Source: Pantoea eucrina
GTDB lineage: Bacteria; Pseudomonadota; Gammaproteobacteria; Enterobacterales; Enterobacteriaceae
Direction of reading: 5' to 3'
Length of the DNA stretch: 64,000 nucleotides
Assembly: GCF_001691555.1 (NCBI RefSeq)
Contig: NZ_MAYN01000008.1
Span: forward strand, 1,294,682 to 1,358,681
Shown here piece after piece: positions 1 through 9,796 of this stretch. Position 1 is the first letter of the stretch. The number at the start of each line of letters is the position of its first letter. A program made the position numbers and the translations under genes. The notes under the pieces are model-generated. The model did no database searches. It saw nothing but the letters and a program-made list of their open reading frames with translations, and had not been told where the DNA came from.

Positions 1-419
1 AAATTGTAGTGATGCATGCCGCTGCCTGCAGGCGGACAGGGTCCGTAGTAGCGCGCCGTGCCGGGGCTGTTGGTGCCGCCGGTATAACCGGCCCCTCTGC
101 TCAGTTCGCCGCGCGCAAACTGCTGCCGTCCGGCCGGAATGTTATACGCCACCATATGCACCACGCCGAGCCCTTTTGCCCCCACCGGATCGGTCATCAG
201 CAGCGCAAAGCTGCGCGTGCCCGGCGGTGCATCATGCCAGCTGAACGCGGGCGACAGGTTCTCGCCGCTGCATGCCGGATTGCCCGGTTTATTACCGGCA
301 AACGCTTTCTGCAGCATACCGCCATCCTGAAAATCAGGCGACTGCAGGGTGAATACCGGTGCGGCCAGCGCGCTGACCGGCAACGCCAGCGCCAGTAACG
401 CCATTTTTACGCTGTTCAT
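1..419 (-). CDS. PEBP-family (YbhB/YbcL-like) exported protein, 3' end outside window
   Basis: Reading leftward from the ATG at 417-419 gives 139 codons without a stop, so the gene is cut by the window edge. The first 20 residues (MNSVKMALLALALPVSALAA) form a typical Sec signal peptide, so the protein should be periplasmic. The mature part has phosphatidylethanolamine-binding-protein (Raf-kinase-inhibitor-like) hallmarks: the FALLMTDPVG segment followed by VVHMVAYNIP, and near the left edge the ligand-pocket signature YYGPCPPAGSGMHHY. Bacterial YbhB/YbcL proteins share this fold, but their ligand and physiological role are poorly defined, so no reaction is assigned. It is divergent from lhr with about 106 bp between the starts. 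Confidence 0.85.
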   Translation of the reverse strand, partial: MNSVKMALLALALPVSALAAPVFTLQSPDFQDGGMLQKAFAGNKPGNPACSGENLSPAFSWHDAPPGTRSFALLMTDPVGAKGLGVVHMVAYNIPAGRQQFARGELSRGAGYTGGTNSPGTARYYGPCPPAGSGMHHYN

Positions 420-525
420 CAAAAGCTCCCGTAATAAATCGCTGAGCATCAAGTATATAACCTGTTCAGCCGCGCGCGGACGACTACACTGCTAATCGCG
501 CCCTTTTACCCGCAAGGAGTCCGGG

Positions 526-3500
526 ATGTCCGTCCCCCCGCTGTCGCATTTTTTACCCGCCACGCGCAGATGGTTTGCGCAGACGTTCGATCAGGCGACG
601 CCGGTTCAGCAGGCCGCCTGGGACGCCATCGCCCGCGGCAGCCATACGCTGGTGGTGGCGCCGACCGGCTCCGGCAAAACGCTGGCGGCGTTTCTGCACG
701 CTATTGATGCGCTGTTTCGCGAGCGCAGTCGGGAGGCCACCGTCGCGCCCGGTGAAACCACGCGCGTGCTCTATATTTCGCCGGTTAAGGCGCTGGCCGC
801 CGACGTGGCGCGCAACCTGCAGCTGCCGCTGGCGGGCGTCAGCGCCTGTCGTCAGCAGCAGGGCGAACCGGCCATCGCGCTCCGCTGCGGGATCCGCAGC
901 GGCGATACGCCGGCGCGCGAGCGTGCAGCGCTGCGACGCCATCCGCCCGATATTTTAATCACGACGCCGGAGTCGCTCTATCTGCTGCTGACCTCGCAGG
1001 GGCGCGACACGCTGCGCGGGGTCACCAGCGTCATCGTTGATGAAATTCACGCGCTGGCGGGTAACAAACGCGGCGCGCATCTGGCGCTGTCGCTGGAGCG
1101 GCTTGATGCGCTGCTGGCCCGGCCGGCGCAGCGTATCGGATTATCTGCGACGGTCAACCCGCCGGAGACCGTGGCGCGGTTTCTGGCCGGTCGCCGGCAG
1201 GTCACTATCGTTAATCCGCCTATGCCGCGCCCGCTGCAGCTCCGCGTGACGGTCCCGGTACCGGATCTGACGGCTCCCCCGCCGCTGCCGGGGAGCGAAA
1301 GCGAAGCCGGCACGCTCTGGCCGCATCTGGAGGCAGGAATACTGGCTGCGGTGCTGCGCCATCACACCACGCTGGTGTTTACCAATTCGCGCGCGCTGGC
1401 AGAAAAGCTGACGGCGCGCCTTAACGTCCGCTGGCAGCAGCAGCAGCGCGACGCCTCCGCAGAGATTGCTCGGGCGCACCACGGCTCCGTTGCCCGGGAG
1501 CAGCGCCTGCTGATCGAGAGCGCGCTGAAAAGCGGTGCGCTGCGCTGCGTGGTGGCCACCTCCAGCCTGGAGCTGGGGATCGATATGGGCAGCGTCGGAC
1601 AGGTGATTCAGGTCGGTGCGCCGCCGTCTGTTGCCAGCGCCCTGCAGCGCACCGGACGCGCCGGACACCGGCCGGGCAGTACGCCGCAGGGCGAGTTCTG
1701 GCCCCGTTCGCGCAGCGAGCTGCTGCAGACGGCGGTGATCGTCACGGCCATGCAGACGGGAGAGACGGAGCCGCTGATTGTGCCGGAAAACCCGCTGGAT
1801 ATTCTCGCCCAGCAGACCATCGCCGCCGCCGCCATGGCGCCGCTGGACGCCGGCGGCTGGTTTGAGCAGGTCACGCGCAGCGCGCCCTTTCTGACGCTGT
1901 CACGGCACGATTACGATGCGGTGCTGGCGATGCTGACGGGACGTGACAACACTGACGCGTTCGCCCTGCTGCGCCCGCGGCTGATCCATGACCTGCAGAC
2001 GGATAGCATCACGGCCCGGCCCGGCGCAAAGCTGCTGGCGGTTATGCACGCCGGTGCCATCCCCGATCGCGGCAGCGTCAGCGTCATGCTGCCGGAAGGT
2101 GAGGCGCAGGCCGGCGCCCGCCGCGTGGGAGAGCTGGATGAGGAGATGGTTTACGGCTCACGCGTCAATGACATCGTGACGCTGGGGGCCACCACCTGGC
2201 GTATTCAGCAGATTACGCGCGACCGGGTGATTGTCACACCGGCGCCGGGACGCACCGCACGGCTGCCCTTCTGGCAGGCAGATACGACCGGACGTGCCGC
2301 AGCGTCTGGCGCAGCACGCGGTCGCTATCTGCGTGACGCCGCGACCGGCACGGTAAACGATCCGGCGCTGGACGCCGGTGCACGGAATAATCTGCAGGCG
2401 CTGCTGCGCGAGCAGCAGGCGGCGACCGGGCAGCTGCCGGATGACCGCACGCTGCTGATTGAGCGCTGTGCGGATGAAAACGGCGACTGGCGCCTGATCC
2501 TGCACTCGCCGTGGGGCAGACGCGTACACGCGCCCTGGGCGCTGGCGCTGGCCGATCGGCTCGCTGAACAGTACGGCATTACGGCCGATGTGGTCGCCAG
2601 TGACGACGGTATTATGACGCGGCTGCCATCGCCGCTTACCTTTTCACCCGCTGACTGGCTGCAGTTTGCGGCAGATGACTTACAGCAGCGGGTAAGCCGT
2701 GCCGTCAGCGGATCGCCGCTGTTTACCGCGCGCTTTCGCGAATGCGCCGCGCGCGCCCTGCTGCTGCCGGGCCAGCGTGCCGGACAGCGCGCGCCCCTCT
2801 GGCAGCAGCGGCTGCGTGCCGCAGAGCTGCTTGACGCCGTGCGTCCGTATCCGGACTTTCCGCTGCTGCGGGAAACCGCGCGTGAATGCCTGCAGGATGT
2901 ATACGATCTGCACGCGCTGCAGCAGCTGATGGCGCAGATCCGCCGCGGTGAGGTGCAGCTGCGCGAGGTAACAACTGACGTTCCCTCGCCCTTCGCCGCC
3001 GCGCTGCTGACCGGCCATCTGGCTGACGCCGATCGCCGGACGGTGCCGCAGGCCGAGCAGCGGGCCGCACTGCTGACGCTGGATACATCGCTGCTCAGCG
3101 AGCTGCTCGGGCCACTGCCGGCAGCGCAACTGCTGGACACGAACGTCATTGCGCAGACGGAACAGCTGCTGCAGCGCCTGACGCCTGACCGTCAGGCTGA
3201 TAGCCAGGAAGCGGTAGCGGATCTGCTGCGCGAACTGGGGCCGCTCAGCGCCGGAGAGATAGCAGAACGCTACCGGGGAACCCCGCCGCTGACCGGGGTG
3301 CTGGAAACCCTGCAGCAGGCAGGCCGCATCATACCGGTTACGTCCGGTGCGCAGGCCTGTTTTGCGGTGGCGGAAGATGCCGCCCGCCTGCAGGCGCTCT
3401 CCGGTGGCGGCAGCGCAGTCCCGGAGAGCGCGGTTCGTCCGCTGCAGGCGCTGATTGGCCGCTATCTGCGCACGCATACGCTGGTGACAGCCGATGAGGT

Positions 3501-4935
3501 TGCCCGGCGCTTTGACCTTGACGCCGGCATTGCCGGGAAGCTGCTGGCGGAAACGCCGGGTATTATCAGAAGCGAAGCGGCCTCCGGCGTGGTGCAGTGG
3601 ATCGCCGCGCCGGTATTCCGCCGCCTGCGGCTGGCATCGCTGCAGGCGGCGCGTGAGGCGACCCGGCCCGCCGAGCCGGCGGCCTGGGTGCAGGCGCTGA
3701 TGGATCATCATGGTCTCACCGCGCCGCTCAGCGGCGCAGAGGGTCTGCGCCGGGTGATCGCGCAGCTGGCCGGGGTTGCCCTGCCTGCCGGCCTGTGGGA
3801 GAGCCAGATTTTTCCGGCGCGTGTCGCGGATTATCATCCTGCGCTGCTGGACGGGCTGCTGACGCGTGGCGACGTGCTCTGGCGCGGCAGCCGCGCGCCC
3901 GGCACGCGCCAGGAGCGGGTTGAATTCTGCCCGGCTGACGCCGCTGCCGCACTCCTGACACCCCCTGCTGACGCGCAAATCGTGACGTTGTCACCTGTAC
4001 AGCAGCGGATCGTGGCGTTCCTGCAGCAGCACAGCAGCGCAACGTTCAGGCAGCTGCAGCAGGCAACAGAAAGCGACGCAGACGACAGCACATCGCAGGA
4101 TACCGCCACGGCGCTGTGGGATCTGGTGTGGCGCGGACGGGTGACGTCCGGCAGCTGGCAGCCGCTGCGGATGCCGCCGCTGCGCAGCAAACCGCGTCCG
4201 GCACGCCGTCGCCGCCTGGCCGGCCGGTATGCTGGCATGGCACCCGGCGGTGCCGGGCGTCCGGCACTGGCTGCCAGCGCCCAGCTGCCCGGCAGCTGGA
4301 CGCTGCTGAACATCAGACCGGCAGCTGATACGGTACGCGCCCTGGCGCTGACCCGTGCCTTGCTGGACCGGACCGGCGTGGTGACGCACGGCGCTGCCCG
4401 GAGCAGCGCCGTGCCCGGTGGTTTTCCGGCACTGCAGCCGGTGCTGCGCGCGATGGAGGATGCGGGACGCCTGCTGCGCGGGCGGTTTGTCAGCGGCATG
4501 GGTGCCGCGCAGTTCGCTGAACCGGCAATGATTGAGCGTATCCGCCAGCTGCAGCGCGCGCCGTCTGCCGTACCGCTGGCACTGGCCACGCTGGATCCGG
4601 CCAACCCGTTCGGCACGCTGCTGCCGTGGCCGCTGACCACATCCGGGACGAAACCGCTGCGCCGCAGCGGCAGCTGGGTGGTGCTGTTCCAGGGCTGGCC
4701 GCTGCTCTGGCTGCCGCCCGGCGGCAAACAGCTGCATACGTTTACGGCTGGCGCGTCACCGGACACCCTTCAGCAGGCGCTGGGCGCGCTGACCACCGCC
4801 CTCCGGCGCGAGCCGCGCCTGCGCTTTACGCTGGAACAGATTGATGGCTGTCCGGCCAGCCAGTCGCCGCTTACCGCCCTGCTGAAGCCGGCAGGCTTTG
4901 CGCGCGCGCCGGGTGGCTACAGCTGGGATGGCTGA
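526..4935 (+). CDS. lhr: Lhr-type ATP-dependent helicase
   Basis: Large superfamily-2 DNA helicase of 1469 residues; E. coli Lhr is slightly longer (about 1540). Seen: Walker A APTGSGKT with Lys51, DEIH box at 172-175, SATVNPP (motif III region), and the C-terminal RecA-domain motifs VVATSSLELGIDMG and QRTGRAGHRPG. These are followed by a long region matching the winged-helix and Lhr-CTD architecture. Lhr is a 3'-5' translocase implicated in DNA repair. The ATG at 526 is preceded by AAGGAG at 513-518. It is monocistronic here: the next gene converges on it with a 38-bp gap, and no clear terminator hairpin is visible between them. Long antisense reading frames inside it are GC-rich shadows. 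Confidence 0.95.
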   Translation: MSVPPLSHFLPATRRWFAQTFDQATPVQQAAWDAIARGSHTLVVAPTGSGKTLAAFLHAIDALFRERSREATVAPGETTRVLYISPVKALAADVARNLQLPLAGVSACRQQQGEPAIALRCGIRSGDTPARERAALRRHPPDILITTPESLYLLLTSQGRDTLRGVTSVIVDEIHALAGNKRGAHLALSLERLDALLARPAQRIGLSATVNPPETVARFLAGRRQVTIVNPPMPRPLQLRVTVPVPDLTAPPPLPGSESEAGTLWPHLEAGILAAVLRHHTTLVFTNSRALAEKLTARLNVRWQQQQRDASAEIARAHHGSVAREQRLLIESALKSGALRCVVATSSLELGIDMGSVGQVIQVGAPPSVASALQRTGRAGHRPGSTPQGEFWPRSRSELLQTAVIVTAMQTGETEPLIVPENPLDILAQQTIAAAAMAPLDAGGWFEQVTRSAPFLTLSRHDYDAVLAMLTGRDNTDAFALLRPRLIHDLQTDSITARPGAKLLAVMHAGAIPDRGSVSVMLPEGEAQAGARRVGELDEEMVYGSRVNDIVTLGATTWRIQQITRDRVIVTPAPGRTARLPFWQADTTGRAAASGAARGRYLRDAATGTVNDPALDAGARNNLQALLREQQAATGQLPDDRTLLIERCADENGDWRLILHSPWGRRVHAPWALALADRLAEQYGITADVVASDDGIMTRLPSPLTFSPADWLQFAADDLQQRVSRAVSGSPLFTARFRECAARALLLPGQRAGQRAPLWQQRLRAAELLDAVRPYPDFPLLRETARECLQDVYDLHALQQLMAQIRRGEVQLREVTTDVPSPFAAALLTGHLADADRRTVPQAEQRAALLTLDTSLLSELLGPLPAAQLLDTNVIAQTEQLLQRLTPDRQADSQEAVADLLRELGPLSAGEIAERYRGTPPLTGVLETLQQAGRIIPVTSGAQACFAVAEDAARLQALSGGGSAVPESAVRPLQALIGRYLRTHTLVTADEVARRFDLDAGIAGKLLAETPGIIRSEAASGVVQWIAAPVFRRLRLASLQAAREATRPAEPAAWVQALMDHHGLTAPLSGAEGLRRVIAQLAGVALPAGLWESQIFPARVADYHPALLDGLLTRGDVLWRGSRAPGTRQERVEFCPADAAAALLTPPADAQIVTLSPVQQRIVAFLQQHSSATFRQLQQATESDADDSTSQDTATALWDLVWRGRVTSGSWQPLRMPPLRSKPRPARRRRLAGRYAGMAPGGAGRPALAASAQLPGSWTLLNIRPAADTVRALALTRALLDRTGVVTHGAARSSAVPGGFPALQPVLRAMEDAGRLLRGRFVSGMGAAQFAEPAMIERIRQLQRAPSAVPLALATLDPANPFGTLLPWPLTTSGTKPLRRSGSWVVLFQGWPLLWLPPGGKQLHTFTAGASPDTLQQALGALTTALRREPRLRFTLEQIDGCPASQSPLTALLKPAGFARAPGGYSWDG

Positions 4936-4973
4936 GCGCGCAGGCGCAGAGCATGCTGCTGCAGGGCGGCGCG

Positions 4974-7028
4974 CTAGCCCGCCGTCGCCTCCGGCCACGC
5001 CAGCTGCGGGAACAGATAGAGCCGGACGCTGAACAGATGAAACAGCGGTGTAAATAAACGCTCATCGTCCAGCGCCAGCGCTTCCAGCTGCAGCAGCAGC
5101 AGATCGAGCGCCTGCTGCAGCTCAGCGTGCGGAACGCTCTGCAGCGATCTCAGCCGCTGTTTCAGAAACCGTCCCAGCTCAAAGAAAAATGTCCCGCTGT
5201 CGAGCAGATAATTACCCAGCAGCACCCGATGCCGCGCGTAGTAATCAAAGCTGTTTACGCCAAGCCACACCTCGTTAAGCAGCATACCGGCGCTGCTCAT
5301 ATCTGACTGCGGATCGAGACGCAGGCGCGGCAACACCATGTTGACCTTATCCAGCATCAGGCTGATAAAGCGCTGCCGGGCCGGCAGCGACGATCCGTTG
5401 CGCTCTATCTCCTTAATAAAGCGCAGCAGCTCACGCAGGCCGCGTCGTACCGCGCGCCGGGCGCTCCAGGAGGGGCGCTTGTTACGCATAATGGCCGTGG
5501 CGATCACCGCAAACAGCACGCCCGTGACCGAGGCGATCGCGTTATTGACCAGCAGCACCAGATCCGGCTTCAGATGGTGACCGAAGCCAATAAATCCCGG
5601 GATCTGAATCGCCACGCTCAGGCCAGTCAGGTTGGTTGCCGGCCGGGCGATCGTCAGTGCCAGCGCCACAAGACCCGGCGCCATGCAGATCATCAGCGCC
5701 TCAAACGAGGTCGCCTGCGGCAGCAGCAGCGCGACATACACCAGGCTGATGCCAATCGCAATCAGCACGCCGCGCACAAACAGCTTCATTGAGGTAAGCG
5801 GCGTATCGAGGCTGGCAAAGAATGAGCTCAGGATCGCCGCCATAACCGGGGCAGACGCGCCGTCGCGCCATCCGCTTGCCATCCACAGCAGGCAGCTGCC
5901 AAAGGTGGCGCAAAACGCGGTCAGCGCCGAAAGACGGATAAGCCCCCGATCAAAGAAACGGTGGATACGTTTGCCGCGCGCCAGCGTGGTGTCACCGGAC
6001 AGATCGCTGACCATGCCGCTGACGCTCTGATACGCCCCGGCAATGCGCACAAAGTCAATCATGCGTTCCAGCAACCCGCTCAGCAGCAGGCAGTGTTCAG
6101 TCGGCAGATCGCCGGCGCGCCACGCCGCGTTGACCTGCGCCTGACGATGAGTCAGCTCCAGCTGGATGCCGATCACATCGCCCGGGGCCTCACCGTCGCT
6201 GAGCCACTGCAGAAACTGCTGAAATCCCTGCGCCACGTAGTCAGGCAGCAGGATATTGCGCGCGGCCAGACGCTGCAGGCGCAGCTCAATCGCGGTCAGC
6301 GTCGGGATAAGATAGGAGAGGTGCTGATACTGTGCGCTGACCAGGCGGATCAGCCGGCGGGCAGCATCCCCCTCATAAACACAGTGGGTGATCAGAATTT
6401 CCACCTGCTGCGGTGCGGTGGCCATCTGCGTCAGAATCGCTTCGCGCTCGGGCGAGACGGCGGTAACCGGCCCGGAGAGCAGATCGTGACAGAGCCGGCG
6501 GCCGGTGAGATACCACTGCGTTACGCTCTGCTCCAGCAGGCTGCGCATAGAGACCGGGAACAGCAGACCGTGTATCAGGCTGCTGCAGACAATGCCTAAG
6601 GTGATCTCTTCAATACGCGACAGCACCGTGCTGGTGATACCCCACGGCGTATAAACCTCCGGGAAGCCCATAATCGCCGCGCTGTAGCCCGCCAGCATAA
6701 ACACATAGCTTTTTGGCGTCCGGTCATGCAGTGACAGCCAGAGGCAGCCGCTGACCCAGAGCGAAATCACCAGGCTGAACAGCAGCGGATGCGCCACCGT
6801 TAGCGGAAAAATCAGAAAGATAAACAGGCCGCCCAGCAGCGTGCCGAGCAGACGAAACAGCGATTTTGAGATGGTGGAAGCGGAATAGAGCTGCGAGGCA
6901 ACAAATACCGTCGTCAGTGCCCAGGCGGGGCGATCCAGGTTAATTTCCAGCGCCAGCCAGAGCGCCAGAAACGCAGCCAGCGTGGTTTTCACAGCAAAGA
7001 ACAGAGCGGGTCGGGTAAGCCACGGCAT
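4974..7028 (-). CDS. FUSC-family inner-membrane transporter (AaeB/YdhK-like)
   Basis: About 684 residues with the two-block fusaric-acid-resistance/aromatic-acid exporter layout: a hydrophobic N-terminal block (roughly residues 5-170), a soluble segment, a second hydrophobic block (roughly 350-510) and a cytoplasmic C-terminal tail. Members such as AaeB export hydroxylated aromatic acids; the substrate here is unknown. No membrane-fusion partner gene is adjacent, unlike aaeAB. I chose the ATG at 7026-7028 (MPWLTRPALFFAV), which puts the first membrane helix at the N terminus. An in-frame GTG at 7049 has a slightly better upstream purine stretch and cannot be excluded. A CRP-like site lies about 225 bp upstream. 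Confidence 0.85.
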   Translation of the reverse strand: MPWLTRPALFFAVKTTLAAFLALWLALEINLDRPAWALTTVFVASQLYSASTISKSLFRLLGTLLGGLFIFLIFPLTVAHPLLFSLVISLWVSGCLWLSLHDRTPKSYVFMLAGYSAAIMGFPEVYTPWGITSTVLSRIEEITLGIVCSSLIHGLLFPVSMRSLLEQSVTQWYLTGRRLCHDLLSGPVTAVSPEREAILTQMATAPQQVEILITHCVYEGDAARRLIRLVSAQYQHLSYLIPTLTAIELRLQRLAARNILLPDYVAQGFQQFLQWLSDGEAPGDVIGIQLELTHRQAQVNAAWRAGDLPTEHCLLLSGLLERMIDFVRIAGAYQSVSGMVSDLSGDTTLARGKRIHRFFDRGLIRLSALTAFCATFGSCLLWMASGWRDGASAPVMAAILSSFFASLDTPLTSMKLFVRGVLIAIGISLVYVALLLPQATSFEALMICMAPGLVALALTIARPATNLTGLSVAIQIPGFIGFGHHLKPDLVLLVNNAIASVTGVLFAVIATAIMRNKRPSWSARRAVRRGLRELLRFIKEIERNGSSLPARQRFISLMLDKVNMVLPRLRLDPQSDMSSAGMLLNEVWLGVNSFDYYARHRVLLGNYLLDSGTFFFELGRFLKQRLRSLQSVPHAELQQALDLLLLQLEALALDDERLFTPLFHLFSVRLYLFPQLAWPEATAG

Positions 7029-7330
7029 GTTACAGGGACCAGAAGGCACTAAGTGCGGCGTATCCTGCCAGATTGCCGCCTGCGCTCACGCAGATAACTA
7101 CGACAAATTGTTTCGTCATCAAAATTTATGCTGGATAAGCGGCGCGGTCCGCAGGGTTATTCGTTAACGCAGCTTATCAAAGCTGCCGGTATCGCAGCGG
7201 CCAGCGTAGTAACGGTACGGCACCGGAGAGACGGGTCCGGTTAACAGATAAAATGTGTCGGCGATCACATCTCGCTGTTGTGCGGCGGCTCCATAAAATT
7301 ATTTTGTGCAGACCGCCGCCTGCCATGCCG
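7029..7330. other. Intergenic region upstream of the FUSC gene
   Basis: 302 bp without a credible gene. It must hold the promoter of the leftward FUSC gene. The only clear motif is the CRP-like dyad at 7254-7269. The short reading frames here have no ribosome-binding site or recognisable composition. Confidence 0.5.
7254..7269. promoter_or_regulatory. Candidate CRP site
   Basis: TGTGT-N6-TCACA, one mismatch from the cAMP-CRP half-site pair TGTGA-N6-TCACA. It is far (about 225 bp) from the FUSC start and just downstream of the lactonase gene, so function is uncertain. Confidence 0.35.
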
Positions 7331-8443
7331 TCAGTAGTGCACGATCGTCACCCAGTTGGCATCGTTGCCCACCGCTGCTTCACCGGTGCGCGTCAGCGCC
7401 CCGCTTTGCGGATCGATCCGGTAACTGCCAATCACCGCGCTCTTCTCGCCGCTGACCACCAGCCCGCCTCCGTCCGGGGTAATGGCAAACCCGCGCGGCT
7501 GCTTCTCCACCGGCCAGCTGCCCGCTAACGTCAGCGCCCCGCTCTCTGCGTCTACCCGGTAGCCGCTCAGCGTGCTGCTGGTGCGTTCGCTGACGTAAAG
7601 AAAGTGGCCATCGGGCGTGAGATGGATATCGGCGGCCCAGATACGCGGTGTGGGATCGCTGTATCCCGGCGGCCGCTCGCGCCCCTCTGCCAGATGCCAG
7701 GAGGCGGCAACGGCGCTGGGGAACTCAGCAACCTTTACCAGCGCCCCGTTCGCTTCGCGCCGGAACTGCGTGATGATCCCGCCCATTTCGCCGATGTTAT
7801 ACAGAAACTGTCCGTCAGCGGACATCACCGAGTGGCGCGGGCCATTGTTTTTTGCGGTAGCGACATAACCGCTGCCGAGCGCGGCCAGAGCGCCGCTGTC
7901 GCTCAGCGTCAGCTGCAGCACGCGATCGGTGCCGAGATTGCCGACATACACCGTTTTGCCGGCAGGATCCGCAATCGCCGAATGGGCGGCAGGTCCGGTG
8001 GCGTAACGGCTCACCGGCGGTGCATTCAGCTTCCCTCCCGCTGTCAGCCGGTACACGTCAACCACATTGCCATCATAGGAGGCCGCCAGCAGAAAACGCC
8101 CCTGCGGCTCGGCGACGATCCAGGGATAGCTGGCGGCGGCGGGCACCTGCTGCTTCTGCGTCAGGTCGCCGCTGTGGCGGTCAATGACCCAGCTCGCCAG
8201 CTGCAGCGGCTTGCTGCGGATCGCCGCATAAAGATGGGTTTTATCTGTGCTGAGCGCCAGCGGCATCACTTTGCCGTCCGCCGGGGTGTGCCCCAGCAGA
8301 TGCAGTGCACCGTGCTGATCCAGACTGTAGCGCGCAATGGTGCCGTCGCCGGCTTCTGAAACATAGACGTAGGTCTGCGCCAGCAGCGGCGTGCTGCCTG
8401 TCAGCGTTGCCAGCAGCAGCGCGGCGCGTAACGGGTTTATCAT
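7331..8443 (-). CDS. Exported lactonase-family seven-bladed beta-propeller protein
   Basis: About 370 residues from the ATG at 8441-8443. That start has GGAG eight bases upstream and begins with a signal peptide (INPLRAALLLATLTGSTPLLAQ) before the propeller (TYVYVSEAGDGTIARYSLD). A longer frame starting at 8527 would bury the signal sequence and is rejected. Repeated blade units such as FLYNIGEMGG, FLYVSERTSSTLSGYRVD and GGLVVSGEKSAVIGSYRID match the lactonase/6-phosphogluconolactonase propeller family (YbhE type). E. coli Pgl is cytoplasmic, whereas this one is predicted periplasmic. It could hydrolyse sugar lactones such as the gluconolactone made by the nearby Gcd; that substrate is inference. 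Divergent from curA. Confidence 0.8.
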   Translation of the reverse strand: MINPLRAALLLATLTGSTPLLAQTYVYVSEAGDGTIARYSLDQHGALHLLGHTPADGKVMPLALSTDKTHLYAAIRSKPLQLASWVIDRHSGDLTQKQQVPAAASYPWIVAEPQGRFLLAASYDGNVVDVYRLTAGGKLNAPPVSRYATGPAAHSAIADPAGKTVYVGNLGTDRVLQLTLSDSGALAALGSGYVATAKNNGPRHSVMSADGQFLYNIGEMGGIITQFRREANGALVKVAEFPSAVAASWHLAEGRERPPGYSDPTPRIWAADIHLTPDGHFLYVSERTSSTLSGYRVDAESGALTLAGSWPVEKQPRGFAITPDGGGLVVSGEKSAVIGSYRIDPQSGALTRTGEAAVGNDANWVTIVHY

Positions 8444-8644
8444 AACGATCTCCGGGGTCAGGAAGCGGCGCATGCGGGGCCGCACGGCCAGGGTTAATTC
8501 TGACGATGAGTGACTGTTATATAACACCCTTCAGCGGATCACTGACAAAATGTTGCAGCAGGCCGTTAACGCAATATCCGTTAACAGCGCCTCTCTTATC
8601 CTCAGCTACACTTGCCTCACCCGTTTGTCATAAGAGAGGTAACT

Positions 8645-9670
8645 ATGTCGCAACATGCTGTATCAAACCAGGCCTGGCTGCTGGCGTCCCGTCCTGAGGG
8701 CGAACCGGTAAAAGAGAACTTCCGGCTGGTGGAACAACCGGTGCCGGAGATCAAAGAGGGTGAGATGCTGCTGCGCACGGTGTGGCTGTCACTGGATCCC
8801 TATATGCGCGGCCGCATGGATGACGGTAAGTCTTATGCTCCTCCGGCGGAACTCGATCAGCCGATGGTCGGCGGCACGGTGTGTCAGGTTGAGGCATCAA
8901 AGCACAGCGATTTTAACGCAGGCGACTGGGTGCTGGCCCAGAGCGGCTGGCAGACCTATGCGGTTTCTGATGGCGAAGGTGTGGCAAAGCTCGGCGATCT
9001 GGCTCACCCCTCCTGGGCACTGGGTATTCTCGGTATGCCCGGTTTTACCGCCTATATGGGGCTGATGGATATTGGTCAGCCTAAAGCGGGCGAGACGCTG
9101 GTCGTGGCGGCGGCAACCGGTCCGGTCGGTGCGACCGTTGGCCAGTTAGGCAAGCTCAAAGGCTGCCGCGTCGTGGGCGTCGCCGGGGGTGAAGAGAAGT
9201 GTCGCTACGCGATTGAAAAGCTCGGTTTCTCTGCCTGCATTAACCACCACAGTGATGACTTTGCCGACCAGCTGGCTGCCGCCTGCCCGGACGGTATCGA
9301 TATCTATTACGAGAACGTAGGCGGTAAAGTGTTTGATGCGGTGTTCCCGCTGCTGAACACCGCTGCCCGCGTTCCGGTCTGCGGCCTTGTCTCTGGCTAC
9401 AGCAGCCGCGACCTGCCGCCGGGGCCCGACCGCACGCCGCTGATCATGGCGGGGATCCTGAAACGCCGCATCCGCATGCAGGGCTTTATTATTTTCCAGG
9501 ATTACGGCGACCGCTATCCTGAGTTTCTGAAAGCCATGACGCCGCTGGTCGAGCAGGAGAAAGTGCACTACCGCGAGCATGTGATCGAGGGACTGGAGAA
9601 TGCGCCGCAGGCATTCTTCGATATGCTGAACGGTAAAAACTTCGGTAAAACCGTGGTGAAAGTCAGCTGA
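8645..9670 (+). CDS. curA: NADPH-dependent curcumin/enone reductase (YncB/CurA)
   Basis: Zinc-independent medium-chain dehydrogenase/reductase of about 341 residues; E. coli CurA has 345. It reduces C=C bonds of enones such as curcumin with NADPH in the cytoplasm. Seen: N-terminal LSLDPYMRGRMDD and the nucleotide-binding loop VVAAATGPVGATVGQLGKLKG, followed by CRVVGVAGGEEKC, all typical of the leukotriene-B4-dehydrogenase-like branch. The start MSQHAVSN at 8645 follows AAGAGAGGTAACT. An in-frame ATG at 8612 has no ribosome-binding site. Monocistronic, with a strong terminator just downstream. Confidence 0.9.
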   Translation: MSQHAVSNQAWLLASRPEGEPVKENFRLVEQPVPEIKEGEMLLRTVWLSLDPYMRGRMDDGKSYAPPAELDQPMVGGTVCQVEASKHSDFNAGDWVLAQSGWQTYAVSDGEGVAKLGDLAHPSWALGILGMPGFTAYMGLMDIGQPKAGETLVVAAATGPVGATVGQLGKLKGCRVVGVAGGEEKCRYAIEKLGFSACINHHSDDFADQLAAACPDGIDIYYENVGGKVFDAVFPLLNTAARVPVCGLVSGYSSRDLPPGPDRTPLIMAGILKRRIRMQGFIIFQDYGDRYPEFLKAMTPLVEQEKVHYREHVIEGLENAPQAFFDMLNGKNFGKTVVKVS

Positions 9671-9680
9671 TAAGCCCCCT

Positions 9681-9709
9681 CCGGGTGCCGCCACGGCACC
9701 CGGTTTTAC
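9681..9709 (+). terminator. Rho-independent terminator of curA
   Basis: Perfect 10-bp stem CCGGGTGCCG / CGGCACCCGG with a 3-nt loop, followed by TTTTACTT, starting 11 bp after the curA stop codon. Confidence 0.9.
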
Positions 9710-9796
9710 TTCCATTTTCCTCTGCCTCACGGCAATAACGGTAAAACGTGCCGGTCATCTGCCTGCTACGCTCTCTCTCCCATAACAGGAGGCAGC

